From NCBI GenBank assembly GCA_910577735.1, contig CAJTOO010000021.1:1-59079 (forward strand): a stretch of 59,079 nt of DNA, in the 5' to 3' direction. The translations under genes and the position numbers were made by a program. The DNA comes from an uncultured Lachnospiraceae bacterium. GTDB taxonomy: Bacteria > Bacillota > Clostridia > Lachnospirales > Lachnospiraceae. This document shows positions 16,731 to 25,823 of the stretch, in pieces. The notes beneath the pieces were generated by a model that saw only the letters and a list, made by a program, of their open reading frames with translations, was not told the origin of the DNA and made no database searches. Within the stretch, counting starts at the first letter, position 1, and every line of letters begins with the position of its first letter.

Positions 16731-18515
16731 ATGAAACTATTTAAAAAACTATCCTTTCTGGGCAAAATCTTTACAGGAATGATGGTGGCATCGATTATAC
16801 CAATGCTGGGTGGCTATCTTTTGCTGCTGCAGGTACTGAATCTGACTTACCAGAATCATTTAAACAGGGAAGCGGAGAGCACCCTTGCCATGGCAGAGGA
16901 GTCTTTGGAGGAAGCGTTCCTTAATATTTTCAGTGTATTAGGCAGGTTGAGCGAGGATGCATCAGTCGGCCTTTTTCTGGAACGGGGAGAGGAGAAATTC
17001 GCAGAAGACCTTTACAGGAAACTCTATGCGGCAGCAGGGGAATGTGGGAGCTACGCCAGTTTTTCCATCTATGACAGTGCAGGATACAGGAAGATGACTG
17101 TGACGGACAATAAATATATCAGCAAGAAATTGTCCCTGAACTGGAACATATTGTACCGGGCGGACAGGCATCCGGAAGAGTACGTGGTCTGTAATGCAAG
17201 ACTCTATGAGGGGGAAAAGCGGGTGGAATATCTGCGTGTGGGCAAGCCTGTCCTGAATGAGGACGGCGATGTGCAAGGGTATGTGATCGCCACCATTGTC
17301 AAAGATAATTTTGATAATATGCTCAAAGGACTGGGGAAGGAGCAAGAGGGAGTCATCTATGTGATGGATGATTTCAGGGAGATTGTATACTTTTCCAGCG
17401 AAAGCTACTCGGAAGAAATCGTGAATGCAGGCAAAGCCCTGTTTAAGATGGAAGCGCCCTGTATGAGCATGGAGAAAGACAGTTTCTATTATTTGGATTA
17501 TAATAAAGAATGTAACCTGTATATTATGTACCGCCAGCCCACGGCCTTTTTAAATCATATGAAAAGTTATGTGCTGTGCATTGCGGTGCTGACAGGAATC
17601 TTCAGTGTGTTGGTCTGTCTTTTCCTGTCCTATTATTTCAGCCGTCTGATCTATAAGCCGATTCAGCGGATGCAGCTTGCCATCGGAGAGATTAAGAAGG
17701 GAAACTATGAGACACATATTGAAGTGAGCGGTGACGATGAGCTGGGACAGCTGTCAGAAAGTTTTAATGCCATGTCAACGCATCTGCAAGATAACACGGA
17801 GCGGCTGATTCAGCGGGAGAGGGAATTAAGCGACAGCAACATTAAGATGATGCAGGCACAGTTAAATCCCCACTTTTTATACAATACACTGGATACCATG
17901 AAGTGGATGGCGAAGGAGAACGGGCTGCCGGAACTGGTGTCCATGTCTTCCAATCTGGCACAGATTCTCAGGATGAGCATTTCTGCCAGACCGATCATCC
18001 GGCTTTCTCAGGAAATCGCTCTGGTGGAGGCTTATACGGAGATTCAGAAGATCCGCTTCGAGGATAAGTTTGAACTGATTGTGGATATACCAGAAGACCT
18101 GGCAGAGTGTATGGTTCCTAAGCTGACCCTGCAGCCTATTGTGGAGAATGCCATCATTCACGGGCTGGCAGAGTGTGAGGCGGGTATGGTGCTGGTGCAG
18201 GCATCTGCGGTGAATGGCGGGGGTGATCTGTCGGGGATTGGCGCAGACAGCAGCGCTTTGGCACTGGAAGGAGAGACCCTGCAGATTCTGGTGCAGGATG
18301 ATGGGGCCGGCATGACAGCGGAGGAAGTGAAGCAGCTCAATGAAACAGGTCAGACCGCGAAAGGGAAAACGTCCGGGCATGAAAGTATCGGTTATAACAA
18401 TGTGGATGCTATCATCAGACTGCATTATGGAGAGCAGTACGGACTGTATACGGAGTCGGAAAAGGGCGCTGGCACCAAGGTGTATCTGCTGCTTCCCCTG
18501 ATCCGGGATACGTAG
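16731..18515 (+). CDS. YesM-type sensor histidine kinase
   Basis: 594 residues from the ATG at 16731. The open frame extends back into the tRNA-Leu gene, so upstream starts are artefacts. Layout: membrane helix 1 (about 15-38), extracytoplasmic sensor domain (40-280, dCache-like), membrane helix 2 (about 282-305), HAMP (306-358; KPIQRMQLAIGEIKKGNY), His_kinase domain with His381 in AQLNPHFLYNTLDTMKWM, and HATPase_c with PIVENAIIHGLAE and DDGAGM boxes. A Ser/Gly-rich insertion (about GGGDLSGIGADSSA) interrupts the ATPase lid and is unusual. It pairs with the AraC-type regulator 115 bases downstream. The adjacent Fe3+-type ABC importer is the probable target. Confidence 0.92.
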   Translation: MKLFKKLSFLGKIFTGMMVASIIPMLGGYLLLLQVLNLTYQNHLNREAESTLAMAEESLEEAFLNIFSVLGRLSEDASVGLFLERGEEKFAEDLYRKLYAAAGECGSYASFSIYDSAGYRKMTVTDNKYISKKLSLNWNILYRADRHPEEYVVCNARLYEGEKRVEYLRVGKPVLNEDGDVQGYVIATIVKDNFDNMLKGLGKEQEGVIYVMDDFREIVYFSSESYSEEIVNAGKALFKMEAPCMSMEKDSFYYLDYNKECNLYIMYRQPTAFLNHMKSYVLCIAVLTGIFSVLVCLFLSYYFSRLIYKPIQRMQLAIGEIKKGNYETHIEVSGDDELGQLSESFNAMSTHLQDNTERLIQRERELSDSNIKMMQAQLNPHFLYNTLDTMKWMAKENGLPELVSMSSNLAQILRMSISARPIIRLSQEIALVEAYTEIQKIRFEDKFELIVDIPEDLAECMVPKLTLQPIVENAIIHGLAECEAGMVLVQASAVNGGGDLSGIGADSSALALEGETLQILVQDDGAGMTAEEVKQLNETGQTAKGKTSGHESIGYNNVDAIIRLHYGEQYGLYTESEKGAGTKVYLLLPLIRDT

Positions 18516-18630
18516 ATAATTATGTGATACAGAGAGCATAAACATGGAACCTTTAAGGGTTAGATGTTTATGATGAGGAGTTGTGCGAAAGAGGAAGCAG
18601 GCAGGGGAAATGCCTGAGAATGGAGAGGGT

Positions 18631-19389
18631 ATGTACAAGGTAGTGGTAGTGGAGGATGAAAAGCGTGTGCGTCAGGGCATTATCATGGGAACGGACTGGA
18701 CCAAGATCAACTGTATCGTGATGGGAGAAGCGGCTAACGGAGAGGAAGGGGTGGAGATCATCCGCAAATGCAGGCCGGATATTGTAGTCACGGATATCCG
18801 GATGCCGAAGATGATGGGGATTGAAATGATTGAGCGGATTCAGGAATATGGACTGGAACCCTATGTGATTTTCCTTACAGCCTATGACGATTTCACGTAT
18901 GCACAGCAGGCCATTAAACTGGGTGTGGCGGATTACCTTTTGAAACCTTTTAAGGACGGGGAACTGGAAAGCACCATAGTTAAGATTATAGAAAGGAATA
19001 AGCGGGATTCGGAGCGCAAGGAACAGCAGAACCAGGAACTGCGTCTGGATGCGGGGGATAAGAGCAAATATATCATGGATGCCATCGCCTATGTAGATGC
19101 CAATTATGCCAATCCCAACATTTCCGTCAAGGCAGTGGCAGACAGCCTGGGAATCAGCGAGGGGCATTTGAGTCATCTGTTCCGCAAGGAGACGGATTCC
19201 ACGTTGATAGCCTTTGTGACCAAGAAGCGCATGCGTGTAGCCATGAGTCTGCTGCAGGATTATCGGCATAAGGTATATGAGGTGGCAGAACAGGTCGGTT
19301 ATCGCAACATTACTTACTTCAGCGCCACGTTTAAAAAATATGTGGGTGTTTCGCCCTCAGAATATCAGAATCGTTACAGCCCGGAGTGA
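18631..19389 (+). CDS. YesN-type response regulator, REC plus AraC DNA-binding domain
   Basis: 252 residues from the ATG at 18631 (GGAGAGGG just before it); a GTG at 18583 would add 16 atypical residues. The receiver domain (1-120) has E8/D9, phospho-acceptor D55 in IVVTDIRMPKMMG and K in YLLKPFKDGE. The C-terminal AraC domain (about 150-250) has two helix-turn-helix units, including ADSLGISEGHLSHLFRKE and QVGYRNITYFSATFKKYVGVSPSEY. It is the partner of the YesM-like kinase upstream. It likely activates the ABC operon beginning at 19586, whose promoter has a good -10 but a 4/6 -35. Confidence 0.93.
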   Translation: MYKVVVVEDEKRVRQGIIMGTDWTKINCIVMGEAANGEEGVEIIRKCRPDIVVTDIRMPKMMGIEMIERIQEYGLEPYVIFLTAYDDFTYAQQAIKLGVADYLLKPFKDGELESTIVKIIERNKRDSERKEQQNQELRLDAGDKSKYIMDAIAYVDANYANPNISVKAVADSLGISEGHLSHLFRKETDSTLIAFVTKKRMRVAMSLLQDYRHKVYEVAEQVGYRNITYFSATFKKYVGVSPSEYQNRYSPE

Positions 19390-19408
19390 TTTCCGGGCTT
19401 TTTCTTTT
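19379..19408 (+). terminator. Intrinsic terminator overlapping the end of the response regulator gene
   Basis: GCCCGGA (19379-19385) pairs with TCCGGGC (19392-19398), followed by TTTTTCTTTT. The 5' arm contains the last codons of the regulator gene. Confidence 0.85.
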
Positions 19409-19454
19409 GTGCGAAATGTGTCAGAATTGTGAAAGATATAAGCGTATTGTCCAG

Positions 19455-19483
19455 TAGACTGTTTTGTGCATTTTGTATATAAT
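19455..19483 (+). promoter_or_regulatory. Promoter of the Fe3+-type ABC operon
   Basis: TAGACT, 17 bases, then TATAAT. The imperfect -35 fits control by the adjacent AraC-type regulator. Confidence 0.6.
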
Positions 19484-19585
19484 TTTAGTATGAAATAAAT
19501 AAAAGTTGCATGTTTTCACATATTACATCTCAGAAAACGACAGAAAAAGAGAACGTGCAGCCAAAATGTGAAGGAGGAAAAAGTT

Positions 19586-20806
19586 ATGAGAAAGAACGTC
19601 ATGAAAAAAGTGACAGCGGCAATTCTGGCGGCGTCAATGATCTTTTCGTTGACAGCCTGCGGCGGTTCGGATGAACCGGCGTATACGCCCGGAATAGACA
19701 CACCGGCAGCTGAAACGCCTGCGGCACAGGAGCCGGCAGCGGAAGCGCCCGCACAGACAGAAGAGTCCGCGGACCAGGAAGCGGCTTCCGGGACAGACGA
19801 TCTGGTAGCGGCGGCTCAGGCGGAAGGATCCTTAGTGGTTTATGGATCTTGTGAGGAGGCATATCTGTCCGCAGCATGTCAGAAATTTGAAGAAATGTAC
19901 GGCATCAAGGTGGATTACCAGAGACTTTCCACTGGCGAAGTGTATACGAAGATTGAGGAAGAAGCAGGCAATCCTTCCGGAGATGTATGGTTTGGCGGCA
20001 CCACAGATCCCTACAATGAGGCAGTGGCAGCAGGTCTGTTAGAGCCCTATGCGGCCCAGAATGCTTCTCATTTACTGGGAGACATGTACAAGGATGCGGA
20101 CGGCAACTGGTACGGCATCTATAAGGGAATCCTTGGTTTCATGGTAAATAAAGAAGAACTTGACCGTCTGGGGCTGGCTGTGCCGCAGGACTGGGACGAC
20201 CTGTTAAAGCCTGAATATAAAGGGCTGATCGGTATGTCCAATCCTTCTACAGCAGGTACGGCGAAGTTGGTCATCAACACCATGGTACAGACCAAAGGAC
20301 ATGACGAGGCAATGAAGTATTTCCAGGAACTGGATAAGAACGTGTACCAGTATACAAAGAGCGGTTCCGGCCCGTCTAAGATGGTAGGCCCTGGCGAATG
20401 TGTCATCGGCATTGGTTTCTTACACGATGGTATTACACAGATTCTTTCCGGTTATGACAATATTGAGCTGGTGATTCCTGCATCAGGAACCAGTTTCGAG
20501 ATTGGCGCAACGGCTATCTTTAAGGGCTGCAAGCATCCAAATGCATCCAAACTCTGGATTGAGTATGCATTGTCTCCGGACTGCGTCGACATTGCGAAGG
20601 ATAATGAGTCCTATCAGTTCCTCGTGCTGGATAATGCAAAACAGCCGGAAGAGGCTGCGCAGTTTGGCTTAGATCCTGACAATGTAATTGATTATGATTT
20701 CGAGGATGCGAAACAGAATACAGCACAGTATGTAGAAGATTTCTTTACGGCTGTGACAAACGGTTCTGCGGATGCCGCAGACGGCAGCAGGTTCCTTACC
20801 GAATAA
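19586..20806 (+). CDS. Fe3+-type ABC transporter substrate-binding lipoprotein
   Basis: 406 residues from the ATG at 19586, with GGAGG ten bases upstream (a GTG at 19568 overlaps that site). Lipobox LTAC puts the lipidated Cys at residue 25; an Ala/Pro/Glu-rich linker runs to about residue 70. The mature domain is of the SBP_bac_6/AfuA-FbpA type: AAQAEGSLVVYGSCEE, GDVWFGGTTDPYNEAV, VPQDWDDLLKPEYKG and LSPDCVDIAKD are family landmarks. Members carry ferric iron, but also 2-aminoethylphosphonate, spermidine-like or sugar-phosphate ligands, so the substrate is unproven. The permease and ATPase follow after three mRNA hairpins. Confidence 0.88.
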   Translation: MRKNVMKKVTAAILAASMIFSLTACGGSDEPAYTPGIDTPAAETPAAQEPAAEAPAQTEESADQEAASGTDDLVAAAQAEGSLVVYGSCEEAYLSAACQKFEEMYGIKVDYQRLSTGEVYTKIEEEAGNPSGDVWFGGTTDPYNEAVAAGLLEPYAAQNASHLLGDMYKDADGNWYGIYKGILGFMVNKEELDRLGLAVPQDWDDLLKPEYKGLIGMSNPSTAGTAKLVINTMVQTKGHDEAMKYFQELDKNVYQYTKSGSGPSKMVGPGECVIGIGFLHDGITQILSGYDNIELVIPASGTSFEIGATAIFKGCKHPNASKLWIEYALSPDCVDIAKDNESYQFLVLDNAKQPEEAAQFGLDPDNVIDYDFEDAKQNTAQYVEDFFTAVTNGSADAADGSRFLTE

Positions 20807-20809
20807 CAG

Positions 20810-20925
20810 AGTGAAGGGGAGTTGCGTGGCAACTCCCCTTCACTCGAGAGAATGCCTGAAGGGCAGGCATTCTCCGTATTGAATAATAAAAGTAATATGG
20901 GGAGATGGTGTTTGTGCCATCTCCC
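20810..20925 (+). repeat. Three consecutive strong hairpins between binding-protein and permease genes
   Basis: Hairpin 1: perfect 16-base arms (20810-20825 / 20829-20844) with a three-base loop. Hairpin 2: 11-base arms (20848-20858 / 20864-20874). Hairpin 3: nine-base arms (20900-20908 / 20917-20925). None is followed by a T-run, so they are not ordinary terminators. Structures here typically protect the 3' end of the binding-protein mRNA and reduce downstream expression. Confidence 0.85.
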
Positions 20926-20952
20926 ATTCACTAAGAGAAGGAGGAAGTGGGG

Positions 20953-22665
20953 ATGGCATCTAAAAGCAAGAGTGCGAGACTGGACCGGAAGAAGCTGCTC
21001 TCGGATCCGGTTATGGTGGGGATGATTGTTATTTTGCTTGTTTTTCTGGCCCTGTTCATCTGCTATCCGCTGTTTGTATTGTTGATAGACAGTGTGTATA
21101 CAGAGGGTCAGGTCACACTGGATGTTTTCAAGCGGGTTTTGAGTATGCAGCGGTTTCGCAAAGCATTCAGTAATACGGTGGTGCTGGGATTACTGACGAG
21201 CGCACTGTCCACATTGGTCGGTTTATTGTTTGCCTATGTGGATGTATATGTGAAAGTTAAGAATAAGACGGTGGGGCGGCTTTTTAATATCGTATCGCTT
21301 CTGCCGGTGGTCTCACCGCCCTTTGTTTTGTCTTTGTCAACGATTATGCTGTTTGGGCGAAGCGGCATCATAACCCGGTCTTTGTTACATATTTATGATT
21401 CTAATGTGTATGGCTTGAAGGGAATCGTAGCAGTGCAGACGCTGACCTTTTTCCCTGTCTGCTATATGATGTTAAAGGGTTTGTTAAAGAACATCGATCC
21501 TTCCCTGGAAGAGGCGGCGCGGGATATCGGCGCTTCCCGGATGAAGGTATTTGGTACGGTGACGCTGCCTTTGCTTTTACCGGGTATCGGCAATGCGTTT
21601 CTGGTCACCTTTATTGAGTCGGTGGCAGATTTTGCCAATCCCATGCTGATTGGCGGTGATTATGACACACTGGCGACAACAATCTATCTGCAGGTAACGG
21701 GATCTTATGACTCCACAGGCGCGGCAGCTATGTCGGTTGTGCTTTTGTCATTGACGTTGATCCTGTTCTTTATCCAGAAATATTATCTTGAAAGAAAAAC
21801 GGCGGCCACGCTGACCGGTAAGGCATCCCGGGCGAGGATGCTGATTGAGGACAAGAGCGTGACGATTCCCCTCACCATCATCTGTTCCCTGGTGGCGGTG
21901 TTTGTTATCGTCATGTATATCATGATTCCCTTCGGCGCGTTGTTCAAGCTGTGGGGACGTGATTATTCCCTTTCCCTGAAGTGGTTTGAATATCTGTTTA
22001 AATATAGCGGGTTTAAGGCATTTAAAGATTCCTTTATCCTTTCCATCATTGCCGCTCCGATTACGGCACTGCTGTCCATGGTCATTTCCTATCTGGTGGT
22101 GAAGAAGAAATTTAAATCCAAAGGATTTATCGAATTTGTATCCATGCTGGCCATGGCAGTGCCCGGAACGGTGCTTGGTATCGGTTATATCAGAGGGTAT
22201 GCCAACGGTATTTTCCATACAGGCATTATGAGCGGGCTGTATGGTACAGGGTTGATTCTGATCATCGTATTTATCATACGAAGTCTTCCGGTGGGAACCA
22301 GAAGCGGTATTTCCGCCCTTCGTCAGATTGACAAGTCCATTGAGGAATCAGCCTATGACCTGGGGGCAGGCAGCGGCAAAGTATTTATGACGGTGACCCT
22401 GCCTTTAATCAAGGATTCTTTCTTCAGCGGTCTGGTGACCTCGTTTGTGAGAAGTATTACGGCAATCAGTGCGATTATTCTGCTGGTGACACCGCAGTTC
22501 TTATTGATCACCTGCCAGATTAACGAGTTCGCGGAGAAGGGATATTATGGTGTGGCCTGTGCCTATGCGACAATCCTGATTTTGATTGTTTATTTCTCGG
22601 TACTTTTGATGAATCTGTTTATCCGTTTCTTTGGAACGAGCAAGAAGATAAAGGAGGAAAATTAA
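20953..22665 (+). CDS. Fe3+-type ABC transporter permease, two permease domains fused
   Basis: 570 residues from the ATG at 20953 (GGAGG eight bases upstream; the in-frame GTG at 20947 is too close). Twelve hydrophobic segments form two BPD_transp_1 domains, each with an EAA loop for the ATPase: IDPSLEEAARDIGASRMKVF in the first half and IDKSIEESAYDLGAGSGKVF in the second. Fused permeases are typical of FbpB/AfuB and phosphonate-type importers, matching the binding protein upstream. A basic linker (KASRARM) separates the halves. The stop is followed directly by the ATPase gene. Confidence 0.92.
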   Translation: MASKSKSARLDRKKLLSDPVMVGMIVILLVFLALFICYPLFVLLIDSVYTEGQVTLDVFKRVLSMQRFRKAFSNTVVLGLLTSALSTLVGLLFAYVDVYVKVKNKTVGRLFNIVSLLPVVSPPFVLSLSTIMLFGRSGIITRSLLHIYDSNVYGLKGIVAVQTLTFFPVCYMMLKGLLKNIDPSLEEAARDIGASRMKVFGTVTLPLLLPGIGNAFLVTFIESVADFANPMLIGGDYDTLATTIYLQVTGSYDSTGAAAMSVVLLSLTLILFFIQKYYLERKTAATLTGKASRARMLIEDKSVTIPLTIICSLVAVFVIVMYIMIPFGALFKLWGRDYSLSLKWFEYLFKYSGFKAFKDSFILSIIAAPITALLSMVISYLVVKKKFKSKGFIEFVSMLAMAVPGTVLGIGYIRGYANGIFHTGIMSGLYGTGLILIIVFIIRSLPVGTRSGISALRQIDKSIEESAYDLGAGSGKVFMTVTLPLIKDSFFSGLVTSFVRSITAISAIILLVTPQFLLITCQINEFAEKGYYGVACAYATILILIVYFSVLLMNLFIRFFGTSKKIKEEN

Positions 22666-22666
22666 T

Positions 22667-23746
22667 ATGTTGGAATCAAAAGGAATTCGTCTGGAACATA
22701 TTTCTAAGATATATCAGGATCCCAAGACAGGGAAGGATTTTAAGGCCGTGGATGATGCGGATCTCACCATTGAACCGGGAAGTTTCGTTACATTGCTTGG
22801 CCCTTCCGGGTGCGGTAAGACGACCACGCTGAGAATGATTGCAGGATTTGAGAGCCCGGATGAGGGGGAAATCTATCTGGGAGACCAGGCAATCAATGAG
22901 CTGACACCCAATAAGCGGGATACGGCGATGGTATTCCAGAGTTATGCGCTGTTTCCTCATTATAATGTATTTGATAATGTGGCCTACGGCCTGAAGCTGC
23001 GCAAGATGGATAAGAATACCATACACAAGAAGGTGATGGATATTCTGGAGCTGGTGGAGCTTGGCGGCATGGAGGCCCGTATGACCAATCAGCTCTCCGG
23101 CGGGCAGCAGCAAAGGGTGGCGTTAGCCAGAGCGCTTGTGGTGGAACCCAGCGTCCTTTTGTTTGATGAACCGTTGTCCAATCTGGACGCCAAGCTTCGT
23201 GTCTCCATGCGTACTGAGATTCGGAATATCCAGCAGCGTGTGGGTATCACAGCGGTCTATGTGACCCATGACCAGAGTGAGGCCATGGCGCTTTCCGATC
23301 AGATAATCATTATGAATAAAGGCGTGGTGGCACAGATTGGCACGCCCCAGGAGATTTATTATCGTCCCAAGGATGCCTTTGTGGCAAACTTCATTGGGGA
23401 AGCCAACTTCCTGGAGGGCAAGCTGGTTTCCAAGGAAGGCAATAAGGGCGTATTGAGCATCTACGGTCATCGGGTGGAGGTGGAGAACGTGGAAGACTTT
23501 GCGCCGGATGAAAGCTGTACCTTGGTGTTGCGGCCAGAGTCAGCGGTGCTGGATACAGAAGGACAGCTGCCCTGTGAGGTGATCATGAGCTGCTTTATGG
23601 GGTCCTATCAGCATTATCATGTAACCGTGGGAAATGTGGTCATACAGATTACAGACTTTAATCCCAGATACAAGAGAATCTTTCAGGCGGGAGAGAAGGC
23701 ATATGTGAAGTTTAATGCCTGTGACAGCCATTTGTTAAAGGGATAG
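22667..23746 (+). CDS. ABC transporter ATP-binding protein (FbpC/PotA type)
   Basis: 359 residues; AAGGAGG lies in the end of the permease gene, so the two are translated together. Walker A is GPSGCGKTT, Q-loop VFQSYALFPHYNV, signature LSGGQQQRVALARAL, Walker B VLLFDEPLSNLDAK, H-loop YVTHDQSEAM. The C-terminal TOBE domain (about 275-355; CTLVLRPESAVL) senses substrate or regulates in this family. It energises the fused permease. The assignment as an iron, polyamine or phosphonate importer depends on the binding protein and stays open. Confidence 0.93.
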   Translation: MLESKGIRLEHISKIYQDPKTGKDFKAVDDADLTIEPGSFVTLLGPSGCGKTTTLRMIAGFESPDEGEIYLGDQAINELTPNKRDTAMVFQSYALFPHYNVFDNVAYGLKLRKMDKNTIHKKVMDILELVELGGMEARMTNQLSGGQQQRVALARALVVEPSVLLFDEPLSNLDAKLRVSMRTEIRNIQQRVGITAVYVTHDQSEAMALSDQIIIMNKGVVAQIGTPQEIYYRPKDAFVANFIGEANFLEGKLVSKEGNKGVLSIYGHRVEVENVEDFAPDESCTLVLRPESAVLDTEGQLPCEVIMSCFMGSYQHYHVTVGNVVIQITDFNPRYKRIFQAGEKAYVKFNACDSHLLKG

Positions 23747-23810
23747 AAGAGGAAAGCATGTACGCAGAGAATGGTACATAGAAGAATCAAACAGAACAGG
23801 GGGCGGGGCT

Positions 23811-25424
23811 ATGCAGGGATATTTAGAGGCGGTTGGCGCGGAGACAAGGATTTTATTAGTCTTATCTATCATACTTTTTGCCGGTTTTATCATGACCAGG
23901 CTGACCAACACCCTGAATCTGCCCAAGGTCAGCGGCTATATTCTGGCGGGTATCCTGATCGGCCCCTGCGGGCTTAATATGATTCCGGCAGATATGATAG
24001 AGAATCTGAGCTTTGTCAGTGATCTGGCCCTGGCCTTCATCGCTTTTGGCGTAGGCAAATTTTTTAAAAAGGAAGTCATCAAGGAGACCGGCAGCAAAGT
24101 GCTGATTGTCACGTTTTTTGAAGCACTGACAGCGGGGGTGCTGGTGACGGTGGTATCCCGGACTGTCTTTCATCTGGATCTGGATTTTGCCCTGATTCTG
24201 GGGGCTATAGCGACAGCGACGGCCCCTGCCAGCACTATGATGACCATCAACCAGTACAAGGCAAAGGGTGAGTTTGTCAATACACTTTTACAGATTGTGG
24301 CTTTGGATGATGTGGTATGTCTTCTGGCTTTCAGCATTGTGGCGGCTGTTGCGGGAACCACGGGCGGGGAAGCGGTGGCTGCCCAGGAGATTATTCTGCC
24401 TGTTTTCTATAATATATTTGCCTTGCTTCTGGGGTTCTTCTGCGGCTATTTCTTAAGCAGGCTGTTGATTCCGGCCAGGAGCAAGGACAACCGGTTGATT
24501 CTTGCCATTGCCATGCTGACGGGGATTTCGGGAATCTGCACTTCCTTAAACATTTCTCCCCTGCTGTCCTGCATGGTGTTCGGTGCATCTTACATCAATC
24601 TGACCAGGGATAAGAAACTGTACAGACAGCTCAATAATTTCTCCCCGCCGGTGATGTCACTGTTCTTTATCGTATCCGGCATGAAACTGGATATCGCGGC
24701 ATTGTCTACGGTGGGTGTGATTGGTATCTGCTATTTTGTCGTCCGTATTATCGGTAAATACGCTGGCACATACCTTGGCTGTATGATCACAGGCATGAGT
24801 AAAGAGGCGCGTAAATACATGGGACTTGCATTGGTACCCCAGGCTGGTGTGGCCATAGGCCTTGCCTTTTTAGGAGAGCGGCTTTTGCCGGGAGAACGGG
24901 GGCAGCTTCTGCTCACCATCATTCTGTCTTCTTCGGTTCTCTACGAGATGGTTGGTCCGATCTGCGCCAAGCTGGCACTGATTTTTTCAGGCTGCATTAC
25001 GCTGGAAAAGGCGGTGTGTGCGGAGATGGGAGAGCTTGAGGAAGCCGGGGAAACAGCGGGAAATCCGGCATTGGCGGAAGAAACGGAACCAGGGACAGGC
25101 ATACCAGGAAGAGACGAACCAGGAACCGCGCAAGAAGCGGGCAAGCATGAAGAAACAGAAAAGCTGCGGGAAGAGGACTCTGCGGCAGAAGCTGCAGAAC
25201 TGCCGACAGGTGATTCGCCGGAAAGCAGGATAGAGGCGCCGGGTGAGATTTCTCTTGTGGAGCATTTAAAAGAACTGGAAATGGGTGTGGAGAACCAGGA
25301 GCTGGAAGACATTGAAAGCTGTGTGCACGTGGAGAAAGAAGCGTGTACAGGGCGGCAGCAGAAGGCCGATAAGGCAGATAAAAGAAAGAAAAAGGCAAAG
25401 AAAAAAACAGCGGGAAAACACTGA
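23811..25424 (+). CDS. Cation:proton antiporter (CPA2/KefB-NhaP-like) with charged C-terminal tail
   Basis: 537 residues. About 12-13 membrane helices cover residues 15-395 (Na_H_Exchanger domain); phrases such as NLPKVSGYILAGILIGPCGL, GAIATATAPASTMM and ALDDVVCLLAFSIV are typical, the last holding the paired acidic residues of the ion site. No RCK/TrkA-N domain follows. Instead a 130-residue cytosolic tail is Glu/Ala-rich and ends in a very basic cluster (KADKRKKKAKKKTAGKH); this tail is not a known regulatory domain to my eye. It stands between the ABC operon and the flagellar genes and may be read through from the former. Likely role: Na+ or K+ efflux for pH and ion balance. Confidence 0.87.
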   Translation: MQGYLEAVGAETRILLVLSIILFAGFIMTRLTNTLNLPKVSGYILAGILIGPCGLNMIPADMIENLSFVSDLALAFIAFGVGKFFKKEVIKETGSKVLIVTFFEALTAGVLVTVVSRTVFHLDLDFALILGAIATATAPASTMMTINQYKAKGEFVNTLLQIVALDDVVCLLAFSIVAAVAGTTGGEAVAAQEIILPVFYNIFALLLGFFCGYFLSRLLIPARSKDNRLILAIAMLTGISGICTSLNISPLLSCMVFGASYINLTRDKKLYRQLNNFSPPVMSLFFIVSGMKLDIAALSTVGVIGICYFVVRIIGKYAGTYLGCMITGMSKEARKYMGLALVPQAGVAIGLAFLGERLLPGERGQLLLTIILSSSVLYEMVGPICAKLALIFSGCITLEKAVCAEMGELEEAGETAGNPALAEETEPGTGIPGRDEPGTAQEAGKHEETEKLREEDSAAEAAELPTGDSPESRIEAPGEISLVEHLKELEMGVENQELEDIESCVHVEKEACTGRQQKADKADKRKKKAKKKTAGKH

Positions 25425-25448
25425 AAAAAATAAAAAATAATTCACCTC

Positions 25449-25474
25449 TAAAGTCTTGGGAGAAATATCCGATA
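25449..25474 (+). promoter_or_regulatory. Sigma-28/sigma-D flagellar promoter of the flgM operon
   Basis: TAAA, 16 bases, CCGATA. This equals the E. coli TAAAGTTT-N11-GCCGATAA layout with one changed base in the -10 context. It is 43 bases before the flgM ATG. Confidence 0.88.
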
Positions 25475-25517
25475 CAAATAGTGTAAGGATTTGAGTAAGA
25501 GGAAGGAGGAGTATGAT

Positions 25518-25799
25518 ATGCGTATTGAGGCTTATTCACAGGTTCAGCAGATTTATGGGGCAAAGAACCTAACTAAAACACAGAAAACAGCTAAAAATAC
25601 GGCTTCTGACCAGATTCAGATTTCCAGTATCGGTAAGGATATCCAGACTGCCAAAAATGCAGTGGCAGCTGCCGGCGATATCAGGAGTGAACTGACAGCT
25701 CCTCTCAAAGCAAGTATTGCGAACGGAACGTATCAAGTGAGCGCAGAAAGTTTTGCAGAGAAATTGATGAAGCAGTATGAAGAAATTGAAAGCCTGTAG
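25518..25799 (+). CDS. flgM: FlgM, anti-sigma-28 factor
   Basis: 93 residues from the ATG at 25518 (GGAGG eight bases upstream; a TTG at 25491 is not needed). The C-terminal half has the sigma-binding helices, with IRSELTAPLKASIANGTYQVSAESFAEKLM matching the conserved FlgM pattern of a variable front and I..GTY-V-AE-A-KL. FlgM holds sigma-D inactive until the hook-basal body is complete, then is exported. It is first in a flgM-flgN-flgK-flgK-flgL-fliW-csrA run and is driven by a sigma-D promoter, giving feedback. Confidence 0.93.
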   Translation: MRIEAYSQVQQIYGAKNLTKTQKTAKNTASDQIQISSIGKDIQTAKNAVAAAGDIRSELTAPLKASIANGTYQVSAESFAEKLMKQYEEIESL

Positions 25800-25823
25800 A
25801 CACAGTGAAAGGTGAGGTTTGGC

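Noticed and set aside
17877..19269. Two reverse open frames of 253 and 233 codons
   Set aside because: They mirror the kinase and regulator genes and show no conserved motifs or ribosome sites.
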